In this document: piece by piece, positions 16,774 to 24,504 of the stretch
Numbering within the stretch: the first letter of the stretch is position 1
Layout: each line of letters starts with the position of its first letter
NCBI GenBank assembly: GCA_012517475.1
Contig: JAAYUV010000081.1
Span: 1-41,806, forward strand
DNA: 41,806 bases
DNA from: Peptococcaceae bacterium
Lineage (GTDB): Bacteria; Bacillota; Desulfitobacteriia; Desulfitobacteriales; Syntrophobotulaceae
Reading direction: 5' to 3'
Notes under the pieces: model-generated
What the model was told of the DNA's origin: nothing
The model's database searches: none
What the model saw: only the letters and a program-made list of their open reading frames with translations
Position numbers and translations under genes: made by a program

Positions 16774-18062
16774 CAAATAAATTTGATGTAATTGTAGTTG
16801 GAGCAGGTCCCGCCGGTTCCTCTGCTGCCATTATGGCAGCCAAAGCTGGTCTGAAAGTTCTTGTGATCGAACGTGGAGAATATGTCGGTGCGAAAAACAT
16901 GACCGGCGGTATGCTGATGTCACAGATACTGAACGAAGTTGTTCCTGAATTCTGGAAGGAGGCCCCGCTACAACGGCCGGTCGTGTCCCAGCGTATTATG
17001 ATGACATCCGGCGCCCGTTCCATGATGGTGGATATCGGGAATCAGAAGTTTTTGGAACCTCCTTTTAATGGGTTTTCCGTACTGCGCCATGAACTGGACG
17101 CCTGGATGGCTGACAAGGCGCGTGAGGCCGGGGCTATCGTGGTCACGGGGACTGTTGTTGACGATGTGATCCGTGAAGGCAACCGTATTGTCGGGGTAAA
17201 AACACGACGTGAAGATGGCGATGTCTATGGGGATGTGGTAATTCTTGCGGATGGTGTAAATTCCCTGCTCGCCCGCAAGGTAGGACTCAAAAAGCCAGAT
17301 AAAGCACATGATATCGGCCTTGGTGTGAAAGAACTGCTTGCTTTGCCGGCTAAAACAATCAACGAACGTTTTGGCCTAACCGGCAACAGCGGTGCCGCAT
17401 TCATGGCGATTGGTGATTTCGCCCGGGGAATTCCCGGTGGCGGTTTCATTTATACCAATAAAGAAAGCATCTCTATTGGTATGGTGCTCCAGCCCCGGGC
17501 CTTAATCGATCAAAAGGTGACTGCCGATGAAGTCCTGGAACGTTTCAAGGCGGTTCCCGAAGTCGCCCGCTTAATTGAAGGAGCTAAGCTCATTGAATAT
17601 TCCGGTCATTTAATTCCCGAAGGCGGCTACGATTCCATGTCCAAACTGTATGCAGATGGAATCATGGTGGCCGGCGATGCTGCAGGTTTCGTTGTGAATA
17701 CCGGCATCACGCTTCAGGGTATGAACCTGGCCATTGCCTCCGGCAAATGCGCCGGTGAAGCTGCGGTCAAAGCGTGCCGGAAGCAGGACTTTTCAGTTTC
17801 ATCTCTGAGTGAATACGAAACGCTTCTCTCGGAAGGCGTCGCTTTAAATGCGATGAAGACCCACCGCCGCGCCCCCGAATTGATGTCTTCTTCGCGCCTA
17901 TTCAGTGAATATCCGGATATGGTTAACGACCTTTTAGAACAAATCGTGACTATCGGCCCGGGCCCACAGGAACTGGCAATGAAAATTGCTTGGAGAGAAA
18001 TGAAAAAGATCGGTTGGAAGAATCTTATCCATGACGGTCTGACGGGGGTGAAATCGTTATGA
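16770..18062 (+). CDS. fixC: ETF:quinone oxidoreductase-type flavoprotein FixC
   Basis: A 430-residue flavoprotein, the normal FixC length. It opens with the FAD dinucleotide motif VIVVGAGPAGSSAAIMAAKAG and the conserved KNMTGGML segment. The second FAD motif, IMVAGDAAGFVVNTG, is near residue 300. FixC takes electrons from the EtfAB-like FixAB pair and, with FixX, delivers them to the quinone pool; in bifurcating FixABCX complexes NADH oxidation drives both quinone and ferredoxin/flavodoxin reduction. Here the reverse, feeding electrons from substrate oxidation, is equally possible. It overlaps fixB by 4 bases (ATGA) and fixX by 4 bases. Confidence 0.92.
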   Translation: MTNKFDVIVVGAGPAGSSAAIMAAKAGLKVLVIERGEYVGAKNMTGGMLMSQILNEVVPEFWKEAPLQRPVVSQRIMMTSGARSMMVDIGNQKFLEPPFNGFSVLRHELDAWMADKAREAGAIVVTGTVVDDVIREGNRIVGVKTRREDGDVYGDVVILADGVNSLLARKVGLKKPDKAHDIGLGVKELLALPAKTINERFGLTGNSGAAFMAIGDFARGIPGGGFIYTNKESISIGMVLQPRALIDQKVTADEVLERFKAVPEVARLIEGAKLIEYSGHLIPEGGYDSMSKLYADGIMVAGDAAGFVVNTGITLQGMNLAIASGKCAGEAAVKACRKQDFSVSSLSEYETLLSEGVALNAMKTHRRAPELMSSSRLFSEYPDMVNDLLEQIVTIGPGPQELAMKIAWREMKKIGWKNLIHDGLTGVKSL

Positions 18063-18331
18063 GTGATCGAGCAGAAAAATTGTTGACTATCCGTCATCAT
18101 GTCAGCAGGACACCGCATATCGTACTGGATACTGAGAAATGTGCGGCCTGTTTACTGAAGCCTTGTCTTTATTTCTGTCCTGCCGGTTGTTTCAGCCTAG
18201 TGGATAACGAATTAAAATTTCAGTATGAAGGCTGTCTGGAATGCGGTACCTGCCGTGTCATGTGTGCGAATAATGCGTTAAAGTGGGACTATCCTCAGGG
18301 CGGCTACGGCGTCTCCGTACGTCTCGGTTAA
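18059..18331 (+). CDS. fixX: Ferredoxin-like protein FixX
   Basis: A 90-residue Fe-S protein with the FixX layout. The cysteine-rich segment CAACLLKPCLYFCPAGC is followed about 30 residues later by CLECGTCRVMC, and the C-terminal GGYGVSVRLG tail is typical of the family. It docks on FixC and passes electrons toward the quinone site. The start overlaps the fixC stop (ATGA), and fixA follows after 17 bases with its own AAGGAGGT site. Confidence 0.92.
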   Translation: MSDRAEKLLTIRHHVSRTPHIVLDTEKCAACLLKPCLYFCPAGCFSLVDNELKFQYEGCLECGTCRVMCANNALKWDYPQGGYGVSVRLG

Positions 18332-18348
18332 GGAGGTAAAAAGTTATT

Positions 18349-19224
18349 ATGCGTATAGCTATTTGTATAAAACAGGAATTGGACGCAAAGGGTCCTTTCC
18401 AACTGACTAATGAAACAGAAAAGCTTGATACCTCCAGTTTAGTTACTATTGTAGATCCAGCTAGTCAGGCTGCGTTATCGCTGACTAAATCCTTGCTTCC
18501 GCAAGGAAATCATACGATTACTGTAATGACTGTAGGGAATATATCCACAGAACGTGCACTTCGCACCTGCCTTTCCATGGGGGCCACCGATGCAATCCGT
18601 ATTTGGGATAGTTCATTCGAACGCGAAGAGCCGTCAGCTATTGTAGTAGCCCGTTTGTTGGCAGCTGCAACGAAAGAATACGATTTGATCATTTGTGGTT
18701 CGAAGAGCCTTTGCGGGGCACTCGGTTTTGTTGGACCGGCAATTGCTGAATGTCACAATTACCCCCAAATCAGCAGCGTCAGTTGGTGGGAAATCGATCA
18801 TGCAGGTAAAGCTTTAACAGCCCACCGCCGTAAGGAACATGGTGACCGTGAGGTTGTCCGTTGTGCAATGCCCGCTGTGCTTACAGTTGATGATGATGCT
18901 GCTGAAGCACCGTATCCGTCTTTTCCGGCAATGCTTAACGCCGAATATGCTGAAATTCAGGTAATGGATCTAGCTGCTCTTGGCTTAACCAGCCGTGGAA
19001 TCCAAGATAAGAGTTCCGGTCGTTTTGAAAGGTATACACCTCCTCGTCCCCGTACGAAAAAGGCTTCTGGTCCGGATACGTCCAGCATGTCAGCTGCTGA
19101 TATGATGAAAATGCTCAGTGGCGGCGGTGGCGGCAAATCCTCCAACTCTGTTGCCGAAGGCACCACGGAAAAAGTCGTAAAGAAAATGATTGACTTCTTG
19201 AAGAAAAACGAACTGCTTCCCTGA
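18349..19224 (+). CDS. fixA: Electron transfer flavoprotein beta subunit (FixA/EtfB), unusual nucleotide site
   Basis: A 291-residue EtfB-like protein: N-terminal AICIKQELDAKG, central TVMTVGNISTERALRTCLSMGATDAI and C-terminal regions follow the family. The loop that normally reads DGDTAQVGP, where Asp and Thr bind the nucleotide phosphate (AMP or the second FAD), is CGALGFVGP here, so both ligands are missing. A Gly/Ser-rich stretch (SGGGGGKSS, near residue 255) precedes a final helix that may act as a flexible arm onto FixB. Placing fixA last (order B-C-X-A) departs from the usual fixABCX. A decayed piece of a second copy lies at 20807. Confidence 0.9.
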   Translation: MRIAICIKQELDAKGPFQLTNETEKLDTSSLVTIVDPASQAALSLTKSLLPQGNHTITVMTVGNISTERALRTCLSMGATDAIRIWDSSFEREEPSAIVVARLLAAATKEYDLIICGSKSLCGALGFVGPAIAECHNYPQISSVSWWEIDHAGKALTAHRRKEHGDREVVRCAMPAVLTVDDDAAEAPYPSFPAMLNAEYAEIQVMDLAALGLTSRGIQDKSSGRFERYTPPRPRTKKASGPDTSSMSAADMMKMLSGGGGGKSSNSVAEGTTEKVVKKMIDFLKKNELLP

Positions 19225-19312
19225 TGAGCGGCAATGGGACACTTTGAGTTAGGTTGGAGTGGCATTTTGCCATAAAAGGGATGAATATCATGAATATAGG
19301 AGGGTAAAATAT

Positions 19313-19648
19313 ATGATTGTTGCGATTACTTCTTTTAAGACAAAGCCGGGTAAAAGAGATGAATTTATTGAACTGGCCCAAGATTGTATTAAAAGGACGC
19401 ATGCTGAAATAGGCAATGTGATGTACGTTGCACTGCTTTCCCCAGATGATGAAGACACAATTTTTTACGTGGAACAATGGGAGAGCTTGGAAACAGCTTT
19501 AGCTCACCTTCAATCACCGCATTATCTAGCCTTTTCTAAAAAATCTGTCGAATTGCGTCTGGGTGAACCGAAAGTGGAACTATTTAATTCAACGAAATTA
19601 ACTCCAGAAGATTTTAAAAAGATTTACGACCAGATTCCAAAAAATTAA
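19313..19648 (+). CDS. ABM-domain (antibiotic biosynthesis monooxygenase-like) protein
   Basis: A 111-residue protein with a single ferredoxin-like alpha/beta barrel of the ABM family: an N-terminal strand IVAITSFKTKPGKRDEFIEL, then MYVALLSPDDEDTIFYVEQWES and a helix before SPHYLAFSK. Family members dimerise and include cofactor-free monooxygenases, but also many binding or isomerase-like proteins. In an apparently anaerobic cluster, oxygenase activity is doubtful, and a role in binding or tautomerising the substrate is more likely. AGGAGGG 8 bases before ATG 19313 fixes the start. It lies 88 bases after fixA and 55 bases before the next gene, so it is probably co-transcribed. Confidence 0.8.
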   Translation: MIVAITSFKTKPGKRDEFIELAQDCIKRTHAEIGNVMYVALLSPDDEDTIFYVEQWESLETALAHLQSPHYLAFSKKSVELRLGEPKVELFNSTKLTPEDFKKIYDQIPKN

Positions 19649-19703
19649 ATAACTTTTCCGCACATAGGAAGTGTTTATTTGTTTATTAAAGGAGGTCGAT
19701 TCT

Positions 19704-20804
19704 ATGAAAAAGAAGTACAAGTTGATGGTTTGGGGCCCCGGTAGGATGGGGGGGCACTGCATTTGGGAGATTGCCAACTCGAAAGAGTTTGAGCTTGTTG
19801 GGGTCCGCGGCTATCTCGAGAAGGAAATCGGCATCGATGCCGGCGAGCTTGTCGGTATAGCCCCGATGGGCATCAAGATCACCGACGATGTTGAGGCACT
19901 GCTGAAGATCGATTGCGACTGCGTCGTCCATACAGTCCGCGAAAGTCCAACCTACGGTACGGATGATGAAATTCTGAAGATCCTGGCCGCCGGCAAGAAC
20001 GTTGTAACGGTACTGCCTTATCAAAATGCACACCTTTTTCGGGAACCCGAATTCGTTGAAAAACTTGAAGCAGCCTGCCAGGCTGGCTATTCTACCTTCT
20101 ATGCGGGAGGCATTGATCCCGATCTCGTCAGCAACCGTATTCTGCTCTCATTGACCGGGGCCTGCGCGGACGTCAAAACGGTTCATCTTCAGGAACATTG
20201 GGACTGCTCCAGTGCCCAGCCCGGACCGCTGCAGGTCATTGGATTCGGAAAAGCACCGGAAGAAGCAAAAAAGGTAGTCATGGCCTACGCTGTCGCCAGC
20301 AACTTCCAGAAGTCAATAGTTCGCACCGCGGAGAAGGTTTTAGGCGTCAAGTACGACCGGATCGAAGAAAGCCACCATTATATTCCCACACCGGTGGATA
20401 TTCAAAAGCCATTCTTAATTCCCGCGGGCAGCGTGGGCAGGATCACGCACCGCATGCAAGGTTTTGTTGATTCTATCGGACCTGATCCTTTATTTGAACA
20501 CGAGTTCCACTGGCATATAGGTGACAGCATGCTGCCGGAAGGCGTCCGACCCGGTCAGAATTACCTGGCCACTATCGAGGGTCGGCCATCTATAAAGATG
20601 ACGCTCGATTTCAAAGTTTCCAACAAAAATGACGACCGTTTCTTCGAGCTTGGGAATATGAAGGTAGTGCCTACTTATATAGCTACCTTAATTCCTTGTA
20701 TGCAAGCGATTCCCCACATTGTTGCTGCGCCTCCGGGGATCATGCCGTCGTTCGATCCCAGTCTCCATTGGATGCAAGATCTACGCGACAGCGTAGCAAA
20801 ATAG
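19704..20804 (+). CDS. DapB/2,4-diaminopentanoate dehydrogenase-like NAD(P)-dependent oxidoreductase
   Basis: A 366-residue protein with an N-terminal Rossmann fold (LMVWGPGRMGGHCIWEI, glycine-rich cofactor loop) of the dihydrodipicolinate-reductase-like superfamily, followed by a DVEALLKIDCDCVVHT segment and a long C-terminal domain. The nearest family I recognise by pattern is the 2,4-diaminopentanoate dehydrogenase (Ord)-like group, whose members are often unassigned redox enzymes in catabolic clusters. The C-terminal HHYIPTPVDI segment and the His-rich FEHEFHWHIGD segment are candidate substrate-contact regions (inference). AAAGGAGGT 7 bases before ATG 19704 sets the start. It likely works on the same pathway as the flanking SDR and OYE enzymes; the substrate is unknown. 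Confidence 0.75.
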   Translation: MKKKYKLMVWGPGRMGGHCIWEIANSKEFELVGVRGYLEKEIGIDAGELVGIAPMGIKITDDVEALLKIDCDCVVHTVRESPTYGTDDEILKILAAGKNVVTVLPYQNAHLFREPEFVEKLEAACQAGYSTFYAGGIDPDLVSNRILLSLTGACADVKTVHLQEHWDCSSAQPGPLQVIGFGKAPEEAKKVVMAYAVASNFQKSIVRTAEKVLGVKYDRIEESHHYIPTPVDIQKPFLIPAGSVGRITHRMQGFVDSIGPDPLFEHEFHWHIGDSMLPEGVRPGQNYLATIEGRPSIKMTLDFKVSNKNDDRFFELGNMKVVPTYIATLIPCMQAIPHIVAAPPGIMPSFDPSLHWMQDLRDSVAK

Positions 20805-20806
20805 AC

Positions 20807-20930
20807 GGCTTAGTCCCTGACTCAAACCTGCTTGATTCAGGAGATCCTGCTGTAACGGTGATTACAGTAGGAAACGCGTATACAAAGAGTGCGTTTCGCA
20901 CCTGTCTTTACATGGGGAATCTCATATCCA
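20807..20930 (+). pseudogene. Decayed etfB/fixA fragment
   Basis: Immediately after the dehydrogenase stop a short stretch reads GDPAVTVITVGNAYTKSAF and then RTCLYMG. This matches the GNHTITVMTVGNISTERAL and RTCLSMG segment of the intact fixA at 18349 in order and spacing. No start codon, ribosome binding site or remaining domains are present. It is the leftover of a second EtfB gene. A hairpin at 20956-20989 follows. The remaining sequence to 21160 shows only a possible TATAAT at 21057. Confidence 0.75.
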
Positions 20931-20955
20931 TAGCCTACTCCAATATTCTTTATGG

Positions 20956-20989
20956 CTTTAGCGGTTGTCAACTTTGGCAATCGCTAAAG
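20956..20989. repeat. Strong inverted repeat
   Basis: CTTTAGCGGTTG and CAATCGCTAAAG form a 12-bp stem with one G-U pair around a 10-base loop. No T run follows on the plus strand. It may be a terminator remnant or an operator upstream of the large regulator gene. Confidence 0.45.
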
Positions 20990-21160
20990 TTGCAAATAGC
21001 AAATGTTTATTGTATATAAAAAACTTTAAAGGATTTTTGATGTATTAAGAGAAATATATAATCGGCATACTAAGCAAAGCTTTTGTTTTTCTAAACTCAT
21101 GTTTAAGTGATAAACTTTATACGGCATGGTCCTTGCGTAAGTATGAGAGGAAGTATTGCT

Positions 21161-24100
21161 ATGCTTACAGTGAAATTGCTCGGGGAACCGTCGATACAGG
21201 ACGATAACGGTTCATTTTCGGTAAAACGCCGAAAAACGCGCGCGCTGATTTTCTATATAGCAGCGCATCGCCAACCAATCAGCCGTAAAACGCTTATGGG
21301 TTTACTTTGGCCGAATAATGATGATGCATTGGCCCAGCATTCCTTAAGTGTAGTTCTTTACGATTTAAAAAGGAATATCCCCAATTTGCTGGTTGTCAAT
21401 AATCAGATGATTTCTCTGACCAAAACGGTCGAAGTGGATGCCCATGTCTTTGAGCACCTTTTGATGGAGAATGAGAATAACCTGGAATCGATAGATAGGG
21501 CACTTTCACTGTATGATGGCTTTTTGCAAGGCTTTGATTTGCCGGATTCCTCTGAATTTTCTCTGTGGAAAACAGCTGAATCAGAAAAATATAAGGATAT
21601 GGCAATTAGGGCAATGACTAATGCTGCTAATTTTTTAGAGAAAGTTGGGAATTATCATCGAGCATTGGATTACCTCAAAAGAGCTCTGGAGTTGGATCCA
21701 CTTCAGGAAGGAATTTATTGTACTTGCATGAGGCTGCACTATCTTAGCGATAATCGTCCGGGGGCAATTCGGCAGTATCATAAACTTTGCCAGCTTTTAA
21801 AGGAAGAACTCGGTGTACTGCCGATGCCGCAGACTATTGAACTTTATAAAGCGATTATAACAGACTCTTTGGACAATATCCCCGGTTTTAAGACGGTCAG
21901 GGTCAGTGAATATTCAAATACCGGAGAAATACATCGACCACCCCTCCCAAAATCTTCGTCAGTGCTTCCGTTCGTTGGAAGAGAGTCTGAACTGCAATCT
22001 ATCCGCGATGTCATGCAAAATGGCTCACATTTTGTTTTGATAGAGGGTGAACCGGGAATCGGGAAGACGCGTCTTGTGGAGGAGTTTGTTCATAATTCTG
22101 AGTCTATCATTCTTTACGGCTCGATTCGCGAACTTGAAAGTTCATTACCGTATCAGCCTATTAAGGAAGCTTTGAAAGACCTGTTTTTAAGTCCGGACTG
22201 GCCATCAGTCAATATGCTTATCCAATCGGATCTGGCGCCGGTATGGCGCAGAACCTTGGAGTTTTTTATTCCGGAAATAAGTACGAATAATATCCTTTTA
22301 GAAAAAAATATTACAGAAATGCCATCCAGCAGTTTGCTTTGGGAAGCCGTTTATAATTTCTTCCGCGTTATTTCTTCTCGGCACAAAGTTATTTTAATAA
22401 TAGATGATATTCACCTTGCCGGCTCTTCAATGTTAGGGCTTCTTAGTTACCTTCTTAGTCAGAGCAAGGATATTCCTTTATATGTGGTTGCCATCTCGCA
22501 TCCGATTTCTTTTGGTACGGAATTGTTTGACTTGGTCCAGTCACAGAAAAAGTCGGGAGTCTTATATCGTATTAATCTTAAACCCTTGCCGGTGGAAGAT
22601 ATAGTTCTGCTGGCCCAGAGGCTTACTTCCACGTATGCTCGCAACCTTGGCGCTTGGCTGGCAAGGGAATCGGAGGGAAACCCGTATTATTTAAAAGAGA
22701 TCGTCCAGTATCTTTATGAATTCAACTACCTGACTCCGAATGGAAAACTCCGTGCTAGTATCTTTAGTGACGGCGAAATTCTGCCGAATTCTATCCGCGA
22801 CTATATCAATCTACGTCTAAAGCGGGTATCAAATGAAAGCCGTCATGTATTAAATATGGCAGCAGTTATCGGACGTCAATTTGAATTTGATTTGGTTTCT
22901 AAAATAGGGAAATATCAGGAAGATGAAGTTTTGGATTCACTCGATGAGCTGTGCACCATTGGTCTAATCTGCGCCAATGATAAAGGTGAGTATCAGTTCG
23001 ACCATAACCTTACTCGAAATGTTGTCTATAATGAAATAAACGCAAATAGGAGAAAATTGCTCCACTGTCGTATTGCTGCAGAACTGGAAAAAGGAGATCC
23101 AGTTATGAATGCCGGCCGTATTGCGATCCATTACAGGAAGGCAGAGATGCCGGAAAAGGCAGCATATTATGCTTTGATGGCAAGCGACCAGTTGTTTCGC
23201 CAGGGAATTTGGAAGGAAGGGATTGAATTCTCTGAACAGGCTATGCCGTATATTGAGGATAAACAAAAAATGCTCATTCTGAAAAATCAAGCAGTTATGC
23301 TGATTGGAATGCGTTCGATGCAGGCTTCCAATATCTACGAAAAGGTTGCGCGTCTAGCAAAAGAAATAGGTCAGGAAAAGTATTATGAACATTGCCTGGG
23401 ATCTTCTCTTATAGTTGCTGATTCGGATTTCTATGAGATTTTTAGCGGTATGGATCCTGCCTTTTATGACGCCAATGCTCATAGCGAGGCACTATACCAT
23501 CTTAAAAGAGCCGAAGCATTGTTTTCAATTGAAGAAGTTACCAAACAGCAATATCTTTTTGAACATTCTGACGTCAAATTAGCCCTGGGGCTCATCTACA
23601 TTCGCAGGGGCAATTTAGCAGAAGCGGTTCGCTGTTTTAAAGAAGGTCTGGAATATGTCTCAGAGTGTCAACAAAAAGAAACTGCTCTTTGGCGTACTAA
23701 TCAGGTAATCCGTGTCAATCTGGGTGCCGTGCTAAATATGCTTCACGATCCTGAGGCAGAAAGAATAGTAAGAGACGGTCTATATTATGCCGGAAAGGAA
23801 AATATTCAATATACTAAGATGCAGTTCTTAGTTCTGTTGGGTAAAATTGCGTTGTATAATGAGGATTTTGAAAAAGCCAAGCATTATTTGGATTCAGCTA
23901 TGTCTCTGGCCTATAATGCCAGTATGCCGTATATATTACCATACATAATGTCAGATGTGCAGGAATCTTTTGGTATACTTGCTTTGAAGCAGGGAAATAG
24001 AGAACAGGCGTTAAAAGATCTCAGAGCGACTATGGAGCTCGCAGATTCCCAGGAAATGCGCCATCAAGCAGTACGGGTTCGAATCATGCTAAGCAAATTG

Positions 24101-24265
24101 CTCCCTCCGGAAGAAGCTGCTGAAATGCTTTATAAAGCCAGAGAGATTGTACTTGACAGCGGATGCTCATCTATCTGTCTAGAAACTGTTGACAGAAATA
24201 TGGAGGATTTTCTTTTGGGTAAACGAGAGCTTGATTTTTTAAAACTAGAAAACTTCATTATTTAA
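21161..24265 (+). CDS. Large BTAD/AAA ATPase/TPR transcriptional regulator (AfsR/MalT-like)
   Basis: A 1034-residue signal-transduction ATPase. Residues about 1-90 form an OmpR-type winged helix (VKLLGEPSIQ, then KRRKTRALIFYIAAH). Residues 95-240 are a bacterial transcriptional activation domain (BTAD) made of TPR-like helices. An AAA-type NTPase follows, with Walker A GEPGIGKT (296-303) and Walker B ILIIDDIH (D415/D416). The C-terminal half is a long run of TPR-like helices. Such STAND-type regulators switch on pathway genes when a ligand or partner binds the TPR region. ATG 21161 is preferred for its AGAGGAAG site; ATG 21143 is an alternative. Lying at the end of the fix/oxidoreductase cluster, it is probably its activator (inference). 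Confidence 0.85.
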   Translation: MLTVKLLGEPSIQDDNGSFSVKRRKTRALIFYIAAHRQPISRKTLMGLLWPNNDDALAQHSLSVVLYDLKRNIPNLLVVNNQMISLTKTVEVDAHVFEHLLMENENNLESIDRALSLYDGFLQGFDLPDSSEFSLWKTAESEKYKDMAIRAMTNAANFLEKVGNYHRALDYLKRALELDPLQEGIYCTCMRLHYLSDNRPGAIRQYHKLCQLLKEELGVLPMPQTIELYKAIITDSLDNIPGFKTVRVSEYSNTGEIHRPPLPKSSSVLPFVGRESELQSIRDVMQNGSHFVLIEGEPGIGKTRLVEEFVHNSESIILYGSIRELESSLPYQPIKEALKDLFLSPDWPSVNMLIQSDLAPVWRRTLEFFIPEISTNNILLEKNITEMPSSSLLWEAVYNFFRVISSRHKVILIIDDIHLAGSSMLGLLSYLLSQSKDIPLYVVAISHPISFGTELFDLVQSQKKSGVLYRINLKPLPVEDIVLLAQRLTSTYARNLGAWLARESEGNPYYLKEIVQYLYEFNYLTPNGKLRASIFSDGEILPNSIRDYINLRLKRVSNESRHVLNMAAVIGRQFEFDLVSKIGKYQEDEVLDSLDELCTIGLICANDKGEYQFDHNLTRNVVYNEINANRRKLLHCRIAAELEKGDPVMNAGRIAIHYRKAEMPEKAAYYALMASDQLFRQGIWKEGIEFSEQAMPYIEDKQKMLILKNQAVMLIGMRSMQASNIYEKVARLAKEIGQEKYYEHCLGSSLIVADSDFYEIFSGMDPAFYDANAHSEALYHLKRAEALFSIEEVTKQQYLFEHSDVKLALGLIYIRRGNLAEAVRCFKEGLEYVSECQQKETALWRTNQVIRVNLGAVLNMLHDPEAERIVRDGLYYAGKENIQYTKMQFLVLLGKIALYNEDFEKAKHYLDSAMSLAYNASMPYILPYIMSDVQESFGILALKQGNREQALKDLRATMELADSQEMRHQAVRVRIMLSKLLPPEEAAEMLYKAREIVLDSGCSSICLETVDRNMEDFLLGKRELDFLKLENFII

Positions 24266-24295
24266 AAATTCAAAAGCCCTGATTTGATTAGTTTT

Positions 24296-24322
24296 AAAGG
24301 TGTCTAGAACAGGCATCTTTTT
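24296..24322 (+). terminator. Rho-independent terminator after the large regulator
   Basis: AAAGGTGTC (24296-24304) pairs with GGCATCTTT (24312-24320), with two G-U pairs and a 7-base loop, and a T-rich tail follows. It ends the metabolic cluster. The AT-rich 24323-24504 region beyond shows no gene and is probably the left flank of the insertion element. Confidence 0.65.
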
Positions 24323-24504
24323 CTTATTATATACAAATTTGATTTCACTGCACAAACGCAATAAAAATGCCTATTTGAACCTCGACAGCTTCACTTAATA
24401 ACCATTTTAAGGAAAATATTAAAGGTACTATCCTATTTTGAGCCGGTATTTACTTGAAAAATACCTTTTCTGCACCTATTACCTTTGGTTTTTTATTACC
24501 CCTT

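Noticed and set aside
15300-19230. Idea that the operon encodes a butyryl-CoA dehydrogenase/ETF or caffeyl-CoA reductase system
   Set aside because: No acyl-CoA dehydrogenase is present; the partners are FixC and FixX, which define a quinone-linked Fix complex.
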